Virus record (IMG/VR): IMGVR_UViG_3300010371_000002
Coordinates: 1-64,000 of that record
DNA from: a virus
Strand: one strand, 5' to 3'
DNA length: 64,000 bases
The notes beneath the pieces were generated by a model. The model did no database searches. It was not told the origin of the DNA and saw only the letters and a list, made by a program, of their open reading frames with translations. The position numbers and the translations under genes were made by a program. Shown here in pieces: positions 48,069 to 55,688 of this stretch; the first letter of the stretch is position 1, and each line of letters starts with the position of its first letter.

Positions 48069-48353
48069 ATGAATGATCGCAACGAAATCACCGGCTTGAA
48101 CACATTGTCACAGCCGTGGAATCAAGTCGGCAGCCGCGCACTCTCCACTGAAGACCTCACTGCCGTACGGGCCAAGATGATCCGTGAGTGGGGAACACCG
48201 AAGCCCGAACCTCATCTCTACGTCCCGGCAAACTGGCAAGAAAGCGAGTACTGGCGGGCCGCTGTTGGGTTCTGGACAAACGACCGTAGCCTTATCAGTG
48301 ATCGATACCTGGAAGCCATTAATCACGTGGTCCACGAGATGCTCATGGGGTGA
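48069..48353 (+). CDS. Hypothetical protein on + strand (moron 1 at 48 kb)
   Basis: 94 residues from the ATG at 48069; in-frame starts at 48039 and 48054 are also possible. Residues W-Q-E-S-E-Y-W-R-A-A-V-G-F-W form an aromatic helix. Charged and soluble. The gene is divergent from the head fusion and precedes a second small + gene by 11 bases. Unknown function. Confidence 0.5.
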   Translation: MNDRNEITGLNTLSQPWNQVGSRALSTEDLTAVRAKMIREWGTPKPEPHLYVPANWQESEYWRAAVGFWTNDRSLISDRYLEAINHVVHEMLMG

Positions 48354-48359
48354 TACAAT
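48354..48359 (+). promoter_or_regulatory. -10 box abutting start codon
   Basis: TACAAT is followed after five bases by the ATG at 48365, the leaderless arrangement also seen at 37341 and 63334. It overlaps the end of the preceding gene, which stops at 48353. Confidence 0.5.
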
Positions 48360-48364
48360 CAAGC

Positions 48365-48667
48365 ATGGAAAAGCAAATCACATGGTCCGATTTCGCGGGG
48401 GCAAAATGCGATCCCGTCGGTGACATGCTCTCAATGGCGGAATCGCGCGAGGACGTCGAATATCTACAGCGCATGCTTCTGCGTGAAGACGCGCCCGAGG
48501 AAACCGTCAATCGGTTTGAACAGGCAAAGTCTCAGCTTCCGCAGTTTGGTCCAAGTCCAATCCGTCCGATGATTCATCCGGCGCTGAATGCTCTTGAACT
48601 TGAAGAGGCTGTGCGGGAGTGGATTCGGTCGGGATTGCCGGATCGTCCACGCTCTCAGGCAGACTGA
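48365..48667 (+). CDS. Hypothetical protein on + strand (moron 2 at 48 kb)
   Basis: 100 residues, helical and acidic. Contains A-E-S-R-E-D-V-E-Y-L-Q-R-M-L and later N-A-L-E-L-E-E-A-V-R-E-W. Its last 161 bases are antisense to the coding 3' end of the zinc-ribbon gene at 48507. No family recognised. Confidence 0.5.
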   Translation: MEKQITWSDFAGAKCDPVGDMLSMAESREDVEYLQRMLLREDAPEETVNRFEQAKSQLPQFGPSPIRPMIHPALNALELEEAVREWIRSGLPDRPRSQAD

Positions 48668-48923
48668 CGGGTTCCTCATCGAGATCGACGGGTGGCAATT
48701 CGGGGTGTCCTTCGTCGCCCAGGTTCGGGCAGTGGATGCCGTCCGGGACATAGACCCCGCAGTAGGTACACACTCCGTAAATACTGAAGCAATGCGAGCA
48801 GTAGTAGGTGTTGACGATGGGGCTGTCGAACTCGCCGCCTTCGAGTCGTGACTGGTCGTGCTGATACCGGCAACCGCCGCAGTAGACACGATGTCCGTTC
48901 AATTCAAGGAATGGATAGCTCAC
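48507..48923 (-). CDS. Zinc-ribbon protein with disordered tail
   Basis: 138 residues. N-terminal 70 residues contain C-G-G-C, Y-C-S-H-C and C-T-Y-C-G (probably two zinc sites), then a Pro/Glu/Ser/Asp-rich tail that lies antisense to the + strand gene at 48365. The N-terminal half is the better-supported part. Confidence 0.5.
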   Translation of the reverse strand: MSYPFLELNGHRVYCGGCRYQHDQSRLEGGEFDSPIVNTYYCSHCFSIYGVCTYCGVYVPDGIHCPNLGDEGHPELPPVDLDEEPVSLPESVDDPAIPTESTPAQPLQVQEHSAPDESSDGLDLDQTAEAETLPVQTD

Positions 48924-49327
48924 TGCGTCTCTCCTTCCTCAAAGACCTTGAGACCACGGATCGCGTGTATCAAGCCGGAGGGAGTGCGGCCGTCGGGTGA
49001 GCAGAACCGCGAAACCTCTTGGTACTCCGCGTGCGTGGCCAGCGCCCTGGCATTCTCCGTGCTCAGATGCATCTCCGAAGCTTCACGGCCATAGCGGGCC
49101 ATGTAGCCGCGCTTAGCCGCCTTCAGGCTGTCGAACGGTTGAGACTCCTCCCAGTGCCATGTATCGGTATCCGGTATGGCGAAGAAACCTTCCGCACCGG
49201 ACACATACGACCCGATCACACTGGGCTTGAAATACTGGTACTGGTGCGTACTTGTCTCACTCTCGGGTGATGTCGCTTTTTGCTCAATTACGCCGACACA
49301 GCACCGCAATGGACCTGACTTTGGCAT
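48920..49327 (-). CDS. Hypothetical protein
   Basis: 135 residues from the ATG at 49327 (GAGGAA upstream). Helical C-terminal half (L-K-A-A-K-R-G-Y-M-A-R-Y-G-R-E-A-S). ATGA overlap with the zinc-ribbon gene downstream. No recognised family. Confidence 0.45.
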   Translation of the reverse strand: MPKSGPLRCCVGVIEQKATSPESETSTHQYQYFKPSVIGSYVSGAEGFFAIPDTDTWHWEESQPFDSLKAAKRGYMARYGREASEMHLSTENARALATHAEYQEVSRFCSPDGRTPSGLIHAIRGLKVFEEGETQ

Positions 49328-49336
49328 GATCATTCC

Positions 49337-50224
49337 TCAATAGGGATACTGGGCGGCGACGTCTTGCATTCGGAGACGGCGGAGCGCGGGCGGCAGGTAG
49401 CCATGGAATCCGCAGACGATGGGCTTTCGGTCATGCGGATCGCAATGCCCGCAGTAGTTCCAGGGATACCGGAGCGTCACAAGCCCCGCTTGATAATCAG
49501 GCTCATCCAGTAATAGCCGCATCATGGCGTCCTGGTCATCGGGAGACCCTTCGTGTTCCATGGCCCGCACGTGCTCGAAATAGCGCAGGCTGTCCGGTGT
49601 GACGCGCACATAGAAGCAGCCAGTCTGCCAGTGGAAGACATCGCCTGCCCAAGGGCAGAACCCGATAATCCGCATCCCGAGCCACGCATGCGTCGGAAGT
49701 GCCGTTCTCAGATCCACCGAGAGATCCGCCACGAATGAGTCGGCGTCGATCCAGAAGATATGCGTGTACCGACCGCTTCGCATGGCCTCCAGAATCAAGT
49801 CGATTCGGAACCATTTCGGGGAATGGTTCTCGCCGGGATCAGCCGCGAGGTATTCGTACCCCTGCCGGTCACAGTACTCGCGGTGCCGCGCTTCATGGTC
49901 CCGCACCATCCCCGCGAACTCACCGGACAGACCGCATGTCAAAAAGAGCGGTTTGGCATCCTGCGCGAAGCTTTCTCTCAGGGTGCCGCGCTCTGCCTGC
50001 TCATCCGGCAAACGATTTTGAGGCTTGGAATCGCCAATTCTTGCAACGGTAAAAGACGTGATTCTCGTGTGCGGGTTATATACTTCGTCCAGAATGCGAG
50101 TTGGGCATCCGGCTCGCTCGTCAAGAATACGTGCGATCAAAGATGGTTCCTTAACGCCCAGCACCAAGATCTCTGCATCGCTCACTTCAATAAGTGTGAT
50201 GGTGGAGTCATATTTATCGGTCAT
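49337..50224 (-). CDS. Glycosyltransferase (GMA12/MNN10-like fold)
   Basis: 295 residues from the ATG at 50224, four-base overlap with the gene upstream. After a short N-terminal extension it shows L-F-L-T-C-G-L-S, K-W-F-R-I-D-L-I-L-E-A-M and H-I-F-W-I-D-A-D-S-F, the D-x-D metal/nucleotide-sugar motif of GT34-type transferases, then D-D-Q-D-A and W-N-Y-C-G-H. It would transfer a sugar to a glycan or protein. First to finish in a three-enzyme cassette. Confidence 0.65.
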   Translation of the reverse strand: MTDKYDSTITLIEVSDAEILVLGVKEPSLIARILDERAGCPTRILDEVYNPHTRITSFTVARIGDSKPQNRLPDEQAERGTLRESFAQDAKPLFLTCGLSGEFAGMVRDHEARHREYCDRQGYEYLAADPGENHSPKWFRIDLILEAMRSGRYTHIFWIDADSFVADLSVDLRTALPTHAWLGMRIIGFCPWAGDVFHWQTGCFYVRVTPDSLRYFEHVRAMEHEGSPDDQDAMMRLLLDEPDYQAGLVTLRYPWNYCGHCDPHDRKPIVCGFHGYLPPALRRLRMQDVAAQYPY

Positions 50225-51141
50225 GCCACGATCCTTGTCACGGACTGAATGAAGGCGCTCAAATCCTGCTCGTACATGACGAGTTCGATATTGGGAACCT
50301 CCAACCAGCGCCGGAAGTAGCTCACCGGCGAGGAAAGCGGCTTGTTGCCGAGCACGCACGCCGGGAGGCTCTGGACCGCGCAGTAATGCGACAGGCCGCT
50401 CGCCGTCGTGATGACGCCAGAACTTTGTTCCGAGAGAGCCATCACCGCCGTCATGCTAGGGGCGCTGTTCACCAGATCAATAATTCTCGGATGTCTGCCT
50501 TTTGGTTCCCAGCCCTGCCCGACAAGCACATACGTCCACGGCGTGTAATTTACGAGGAACGACAGCGCTTGCTCCCAGTGCGGCCAGTGATCCTCGATGG
50601 GCGAGCTGTTGAGCGAAAGCGGATTGACCACAAAGAAGCGATTATCAATTTGCGATGAAACCGATGTGGCCCAGTTCCACGCCGATTGAGGAAGGCGCGC
50701 TCCATTCCACCGGTGGACCGCACGCTGACGCATCCAGGGCTGCGAGGCTCCCATGGTGGTATTCAGGACATGCCCCGTGACCCCTGCTCTTGCCCGCAGT
50801 TCCCTCGTGGGTTCCATGTCCTGATCGAGCGGCGTGTCGGCGATATACCGGCACACGCGCCAGTAATCCGCCCCGTCGCGAGGCTGCACATGAACGACTT
50901 CCCGAACCCCCGATTGAAGTCTCAGGAAACAAGGGATCATGGGATCTCGCGCCCAGCAGAGGATGCCGCCTTCGCCGATCATGGACCGGAACGCGCCGAA
51001 ATCGATCAGGCAATCGCCCCAAGCCCCTACGCACGTACCCCAGCGCAAAGGAGGGGCCGCCGGTCGCCATCGGTGCGGCTTGTCACAGGGCAGCGCGATA
51101 TTCCCGCCACGCCACGGGTCCGAAAAAGTGGTGTCCTCCAT
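50221..51141 (-). CDS. GT9-like glycosyltransferase
   Basis: 306 residues from the ATG at 51141, whose A is shared with the stop of the methyltransferase gene (TGATG). The C-terminal domain has G-V-I-T-T-A-S-G-L-S-H-Y-C-A-V-Q-S-L-P-A, resembling the donor-binding loop of heptosyltransferase-like (GT9) enzymes: a small/Thr-rich turn, then S-G-x-x-H. A GT-B fold is likely. Substrate unknown. Confidence 0.6.
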   Translation of the reverse strand: MEDTTFSDPWRGGNIALPCDKPHRWRPAAPPLRWGTCVGAWGDCLIDFGAFRSMIGEGGILCWARDPMIPCFLRLQSGVREVVHVQPRDGADYWRVCRYIADTPLDQDMEPTRELRARAGVTGHVLNTTMGASQPWMRQRAVHRWNGARLPQSAWNWATSVSSQIDNRFFVVNPLSLNSSPIEDHWPHWEQALSFLVNYTPWTYVLVGQGWEPKGRHPRIIDLVNSAPSMTAVMALSEQSSGVITTASGLSHYCAVQSLPACVLGNKPLSSPVSYFRRWLEVPNIELVMYEQDLSAFIQSVTRIVA

Positions 51142-52268
51142 CAAAGACACCTCTCAATCGGGACCGCGTACAGAACCGTCTCCCACCCCATATCCTCATA
51201 GCACCGGGCATAGAATCGGTAGTTCTCGCAGACACTTGCCAGAAAGGCTGGAATGGTCCACAGGTCGGATGGGCGGTGATAGAGGCAGCAGGCGATGACG
51301 GGGCGGTCACGGCGGATTGTTTCGACTCCACCCCGAAGCGCTTCGAGCTCGGCACCTTCGATGTCAAGCTTCCAGAGCGATGTGAGGTGGTATCGGCAAA
51401 GCTCATCAATCATCGCCGCCGGAACCTCAATACCCTGGTCGTCAATTCGTGCCGATACTCCCGATCCATTGATCCGCACGGACTTGACTGCCGGGTCACC
51501 GACGAGAGCGCACAAACGCCGTCGGCATTCCGGCAACAATTTCGACTGGATGGCGTTCAGCTTCTCGAAGTTTCCGGGGTTGGCCTCGATGGTGAAGACG
51601 CTAGCCTGGTACATGTCGTACCGCTTGCGGAACTCCAGCATGGTATCGCCGTCATAGGCTCCGCAGTCCAGAAAGCTCTCATCCTCGCGCGGTCGGTACA
51701 GCGTGAAGTCGAAGTAGATATCCTCTGGCAGCGAATACGATGGGCGCGGCTTGTACGTCGCCGTCCGGTCGCTGTAGGTTTTGAAGAAACCGTAGGCGTC
51801 CCGCACGACCTGCCGCGAAGCTTCATCGCTCCACGCATCAAGCCAGGTCTCGGGATGCGGCGGGACGTCGGCCCATGCGGGCAGCTTCAGCGCGTTGAAG
51901 TGCTGCCAGAGCGTCCACCAATGCACGATGCGGTCAGGAGAGACGCCAAGGTCGATAAGTTGCCGCCGCACATCTTCCGCGCCGAGGTGAACGAGGATGA
52001 CGTAGGTGGTACAAGCGGGAACCCAGCCATCATGATGAGGCGCATGGATGACGTGCCCATTGTAACCAACGGCTAAGTCGTGTTTCGCACCATCGTTATC
52101 CATGAAGGCGACGATAGGATATCCTGGGATACCGTCCGGGAAATGTTCCAATAGCTGGCGACAGAGATTGCCGCAGCCTACGATTGCAAGGAAGCCGGAC
52201 GGCGGGATAAGGCACTCCCATTCGGTTTGAGGTGTGGTGGCTTCACAAGGCGCTGTTACTGCTTGCAT
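51141..52268 (-). CDS. FkbM-family methyltransferase with N-terminal Rossmann-like domain
   Basis: 375 residues. N-terminal domain L-A-I-V-G-C-G-N-L-C-R-Q-L-L ... F-M-D-N-D looks like a sugar-nucleotide or redox-type binding fold. The C-terminal domain is FkbM: F-L-D-C-G-A-Y-D-G-D-T (SAM motif I), F-T-I-E-A-N-P, and L-D-I-E-G-A-E. Such enzymes O-methylate sugars. Together with the two downstream transferases it can build or cap a surface glycan. Confidence 0.7.
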   Translation of the reverse strand: MQAVTAPCEATTPQTEWECLIPPSGFLAIVGCGNLCRQLLEHFPDGIPGYPIVAFMDNDGAKHDLAVGYNGHVIHAPHHDGWVPACTTYVILVHLGAEDVRRQLIDLGVSPDRIVHWWTLWQHFNALKLPAWADVPPHPETWLDAWSDEASRQVVRDAYGFFKTYSDRTATYKPRPSYSLPEDIYFDFTLYRPREDESFLDCGAYDGDTMLEFRKRYDMYQASVFTIEANPGNFEKLNAIQSKLLPECRRRLCALVGDPAVKSVRINGSGVSARIDDQGIEVPAAMIDELCRYHLTSLWKLDIEGAELEALRGGVETIRRDRPVIACCLYHRPSDLWTIPAFLASVCENYRFYARCYEDMGWETVLYAVPIERCL

Positions 52269-52912
52269 GTTGCGGCCTCGCTTTTCTGATGGCGTTTCAG
52301 TTCCGCGAAGTCCGCAATAAGCCGTTCAGCGCAAAGGATCGCGGCGTCCCACACCGGCATATCACCGGTATCCGATTGATCCCTGAAACGATACGAGAAA
52401 ACTTGCCTGCTACCATCCGGGTTGCAGAAGGAGGGCGACTGAAACTCCACCTGGACAAAGCCGCGCCCACACGTCTTCGTGCCGGAAAACTGTGCGATGA
52501 CCGGATAAATACATTCGGCCAGATTCTTCTGGGTCCACTCCATCCCCTCCATATCGGCCTTCATGAACCGGTATGGCTTGGTTTCCCATCCGACTTCATT
52601 GGGACCGACGATAAGGACGGAAACGTAAATCGAATCGGGCGATTGATCCACGGGGCAACCGGCTGGGTCCACCTCACGTACGGTCGCTCGAAGCTCCTCC
52701 ATATTGGCATAGACTGACAGGAGCGGGAATGTGGAATGCGACACCGTGACACAGAACGCCTGGCGCTGGAAATTGAACTCCATGCCGACGAATTCGGCAC
52801 CGTCGGGAAGGAACTCTACCGTAACCGCCGCCTTGCCCTGAAGCGCGGTCAGTATCGTCCCCTGTGTCACGTAAAAGCACTTAATACGTCTTTCTTCGAT
52901 TGCTGATGGCAT
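52256..52912 (-). CDS. Hypothetical protein upstream of the glycan cassette
   Basis: 218 residues, overlapping the FkbM gene by 13 bases. Alpha/beta with many aromatic residues (M-E-F-N-F-Q-R-Q-A-F-C-V-T-V). No signal peptide. By linkage it may belong to the glycan cassette or be a structural protein. Unknown. Confidence 0.45.
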   Translation of the reverse strand: MPSAIEERRIKCFYVTQGTILTALQGKAAVTVEFLPDGAEFVGMEFNFQRQAFCVTVSHSTFPLLSVYANMEELRATVREVDPAGCPVDQSPDSIYVSVLIVGPNEVGWETKPYRFMKADMEGMEWTQKNLAECIYPVIAQFSGTKTCGRGFVQVEFQSPSFCNPDGSRQVFSYRFRDQSDTGDMPVWDAAILCAERLIADFAELKRHQKSEAATCKQ

Positions 52913-53056
52913 CGTTCGCGCCCTCCCCAGAGCGCTCCCACTGGTGTTGCCCCTTTACGTCCAGACAACACAAAGACCCTGAGCATGAGACGGTGGGTAT
53001 CGTCTCACGGCCGTCGCCGCTGCCCAGGGCCAACTGATTCAAAACCGCCCGAGGAA

Positions 53057-53404
53057 TTACCCTACGGAGATCCAGGCATCCACGGTGCCGTTCGTGCCAC
53101 CTGAAAGCGATGTGCAATTTGCACGCACCTGCGAGACTGGCTTATCGACCACAAAGACGATGTCGCCGCTGGCTTGAGGGGTCAGCGTCCATGTCCCGAG
53201 CGTAAACCATTTCGTACCGCCGTCACAGGAGCCTTCCAGTGTCACAACAGCTGTGGTGGGCGGCGTTCCAACCGGCCCAAGCTCCACCTGAAGCCCGAAG
53301 GACACGCAGGTTGTGGAAACGCTCGCCGCCAGTCCCGCCCCGGTCGCAGCCCCGGCAATGATGGAATGGAAGCTCTGGCGAAACGGGAATGTGACGCTAC
53401 TCAT
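53057..53404 (-). CDS. Hypothetical beta-rich structural protein
   Basis: 115 residues, GAGG before ATG. Gly/Thr/Val/Ala-rich all-beta sequence (L-E-G-S-C-D-G-G-T-K-W-F-T-L-G-T-W) like decoration or fibre-related phage proteins. Located between the glycan cassette and the tRNA-like element; possibly a surface decoration of the virion. Confidence 0.5.
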   Translation of the reverse strand: MSSVTFPFRQSFHSIIAGAATGAGLAASVSTTCVSFGLQVELGPVGTPPTTAVVTLEGSCDGGTKWFTLGTWTLTPQASGDIVFVVDKPVSQVRANCTSLSGGTNGTVDAWISVG

Positions 53405-53437
53405 GGGATAGCCTCAGATCGCAAAGAGGAGGAGGTT

Positions 53438-53578
53438 GGTCAGGATGGGATTCGAACCCATGGCGGTCTGCGTATCGAGTCTTCGGCCTCACACAGCCCG
53501 TCTAGCCGATCAAGCGCGGCTATTCACCGCATATCAACGATAGACCTGAGCAGCGCATAGCGCCTCCGTCACCTGACC
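53438..53578 (-). ncRNA. tRNA-like element, 141 nt
   Basis: On the minus strand the ends pair perfectly over seven bases (GGTCAGG with CCTGACC). The 3' part is a textbook T-arm: 5-bp stem ATGGG/CCCAT around TTCGAAT, directly followed by the acceptor. The middle is about 50 nt too long for a tRNA and shows no standard anticodon arm. It contains a long-range stem (GGTC+TATCG with CGATA+GACC) and a TAGCCG/CGGCTA hairpin. Either an expanded or decayed tRNA, a tRNA-like RNA or an attachment-site relic. Confidence 0.5.
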
Positions 53579-53601
53579 ACTCTCATTGTACCTGCGGACT
53601 G

Positions 53602-54096
53602 TTATGCCGCCATGGGGGCGAGAGCACCCCAGGAGGGCTGCCAGCCTTCGGGGCAGACAAAGGTCTGGTTCGTGTTCGGATCGAGCCAGTGGTTGCGCCG
53701 CTTGTGCGGATCGCGGACAAGGCGGCTAGGGCTGACGCCCGCCGGAAGCGAGAACCCGGGGTTCTCCTTTGTGCCCTGGTACGCTTGAGCCTGCGTGCCG
53801 CCCTCGCGGATCACGTTCACGAGGCGCAGGTTCGCGACCGGAACGCCCTCCGAGAGCGCATATTCGACGGCGAAGCGATCCACCCCGTCATTCACGGCAG
53901 TGGAGGATGAAGCAACGGCACCCCCGCCAGCCAGCGCCTTCTCAACGAGCGCTTCGAGGCGCGTGAGTTTGGCGGCCATCGCGTCGTTCTGCTCGGTGAG
54001 CCTCTCGTTTTCGGCCAAGAGGGCGTCATAGTCACGGTCTTCGGCTTGCGTGGTATCGAGTTCCGACTGTGCGGAAGTTGCAGATTTCGGTGGCAT
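53602..54096 (-). CDS. Hypothetical protein with coiled coil, next to portal
   Basis: 164 residues. N-terminal coiled coil (A-L-L-A-E-N-E-R-L-T-E-Q-N-D-A-M) and a C-terminal region ending D-P-N-T-N-Q-T-F-V-C-P-E-G-W. Located just after the portal gene. Possibly a head-associated or assembly protein. Unknown family. Confidence 0.5.
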   Translation of the reverse strand: MPPKSATSAQSELDTTQAEDRDYDALLAENERLTEQNDAMAAKLTRLEALVEKALAGGGAVASSSTAVNDGVDRFAVEYALSEGVPVANLRLVNVIREGGTQAQAYQGTKENPGFSLPAGVSPSRLVRDPHKRRNHWLDPNTNQTFVCPEGWQPSWGALAPMAA

Positions 54097-54182
54097 GGAG
54101 AATTCCCCTTCAGGATGGTTTGAGGCTGGAAAAATGCGCCAGCCACGCGAATGATCGTGAATAGCATCGCGTCAAATTAATG

Positions 54183-55685
54183 CTATTTGGAATCGTTGTT
54201 ACCGGGTGCGCCGTCGGTCGTTTGGGTTGGGTTGTCGCCGGTGGCGTCGCCGTCACCGGATGCAGGCTTGCTCGTGACGTTCTGCGGCTTCTGACCGGCG
54301 ATCTGCTGGGTCTTCTTCACGAGGTCCGCATACTGCTGCGCCTGGTCGAGCATCTCCTGCTCTTCCGGGCTGATGGGCGGCAGGTCCATCTCATCGCGGA
54401 TCAGCTTCGCCGTCGGGGCGACGTTCCCGATCTGGACCAGTTCCCCGAACGCTTGGGCGAGCGCGAGCAGGTTCTTGCGGGCCTTCCCGAGCGACACCAT
54501 GGGGCAGAGATCAAGGGCGTCGTCACCATAGTTGTAGCGGATGAGTCGCCGCACGAGCTGATTGCTCAGCACACCCTCGACCATCTTGCGTGTGAAGTCG
54601 AAGCCGAACTGCTGCGTATTCTCGTGGACCTTCCCGAGGGCGTTGGTGTTCGTCCCGCCGGTCGTGCCCGTTGTGAGAGTGTTGCCAAGCACGGCGGTTG
54701 CGATCTGCTGCACGTGCCAGTCAGCCGCCATCTTGAACCCCTCCAGCGCCTTTGCATCGAGTGAGACGACCTCGTATTCACAGTTTTCCGGGAGAAGTAA
54801 TGAAGATCCGCTGCGCACCGAGTCGATGGCGGCTGACGCGGCAGCTAGCGCGACGGTATCGCCGAGAGGGTATTTGACCACCAGGAATGGGCTTCCAAAG
54901 CGTTCACAGCCGATGGTCCAGAACTTCAGGATGCCGTCGAGTATCCACCAGTGCTTGTAGCACGAGCGGCCGTCCCCATCCCCGTAGGGCAATCCGCGCT
55001 TCGGGTTGTGGGTGTAGATCAGCACCTTCTCGACGGGCAGCGGCTTCTGGTAGCCTTCGAGGGGCGAATAGGCATCCACGTTGATCGGGGCCATGGTCCG
55101 CAGATCCAGATCCCAGCCGATCTCCTGCGCGGGCTTGGAGGCGATGTACTCCAGCCCCGTCTTGCCGCTGTACTTGCCGCCCTTGAAGCGCTTCCAGGTC
55201 ATCTCAGAGACGTGGCAGCCGTCCCAGCATCCCCGCAGCAGCTCGAACAGCACCGCGAGGAAGTCCTGCGGGAAGTCCGTCTGGTCGTTGCGGATATTCT
55301 TCAGCACATATTTCGTGAACTGCGCGAGTTCGTCCGCTTTACCGAAATCGGGGTCTTCAGGTTCCCGGATGGCGCTCACGATGTCCCAGCCGTCGGAGAG
55401 GATCGCGTAGCGCTTGATGTCGAACGGGGCGCGGCACGCCGCCATCGTCAACATCTCATCGAACTTATCGAAACCAACCTGGTTGATGAGCTGGTCCAGG
55501 TTGAACTGCGCGAACCGGAACGAGGCGGCGTAGATGCTGTCATAGCCCGCCATCAGCGATTTGAAGCGGTCCCGCGTCTCCAGGACGACGGGCATCTGGT
55601 CCCGCACGTAAGCGGATGCCGTCAAGGCGTCGATCGGCTTACTGACTGGCTGGAGTGACCTAGCGACGGGTTTTGACTTGATCAT
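54183..55685 (-). CDS. Portal protein (DUF935, Mu gp29-like)
   Basis: 500 residues, starting four bases after the terminase large subunit stop. The body (F-D-E-M-L-T-M-A-A-C-R-A-P-F-D-I-K-R-Y-A, W-W-I-L-D-G-I-L-K-F-W, L-L-L-P-E-N-C-E-Y-E) has the features of the DUF935 portal family, and the C-terminal Gln/Asp/Thr-rich tail is typical. Forms the dodecameric ring at the head vertex and interacts with TerL. Confidence 0.75.
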   Translation of the reverse strand: MIKSKPVARSLQPVSKPIDALTASAYVRDQMPVVLETRDRFKSLMAGYDSIYAASFRFAQFNLDQLINQVGFDKFDEMLTMAACRAPFDIKRYAILSDGWDIVSAIREPEDPDFGKADELAQFTKYVLKNIRNDQTDFPQDFLAVLFELLRGCWDGCHVSEMTWKRFKGGKYSGKTGLEYIASKPAQEIGWDLDLRTMAPINVDAYSPLEGYQKPLPVEKVLIYTHNPKRGLPYGDGDGRSCYKHWWILDGILKFWTIGCERFGSPFLVVKYPLGDTVALAAASAAIDSVRSGSSLLLPENCEYEVVSLDAKALEGFKMAADWHVQQIATAVLGNTLTTGTTGGTNTNALGKVHENTQQFGFDFTRKMVEGVLSNQLVRRLIRYNYGDDALDLCPMVSLGKARKNLLALAQAFGELVQIGNVAPTAKLIRDEMDLPPISPEEQEMLDQAQQYADLVKKTQQIAGQKPQNVTSKPASGDGDATGDNPTQTTDGAPGNNDSK

Positions 55686-55688
55686 ACG

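Noticed and set aside
53174-53560. Plus-strand frame across the tRNA-like element
   Set aside because: Its end is the familiar translation of an antisense T-arm (D-G-I-R-T-H-G) and the rest is antisense to a beta-rich gene.
53438-53578. Group I intron-containing tRNA
   Set aside because: The extra 50-60 bases are too few for a group I intron and no conserved core elements are seen.
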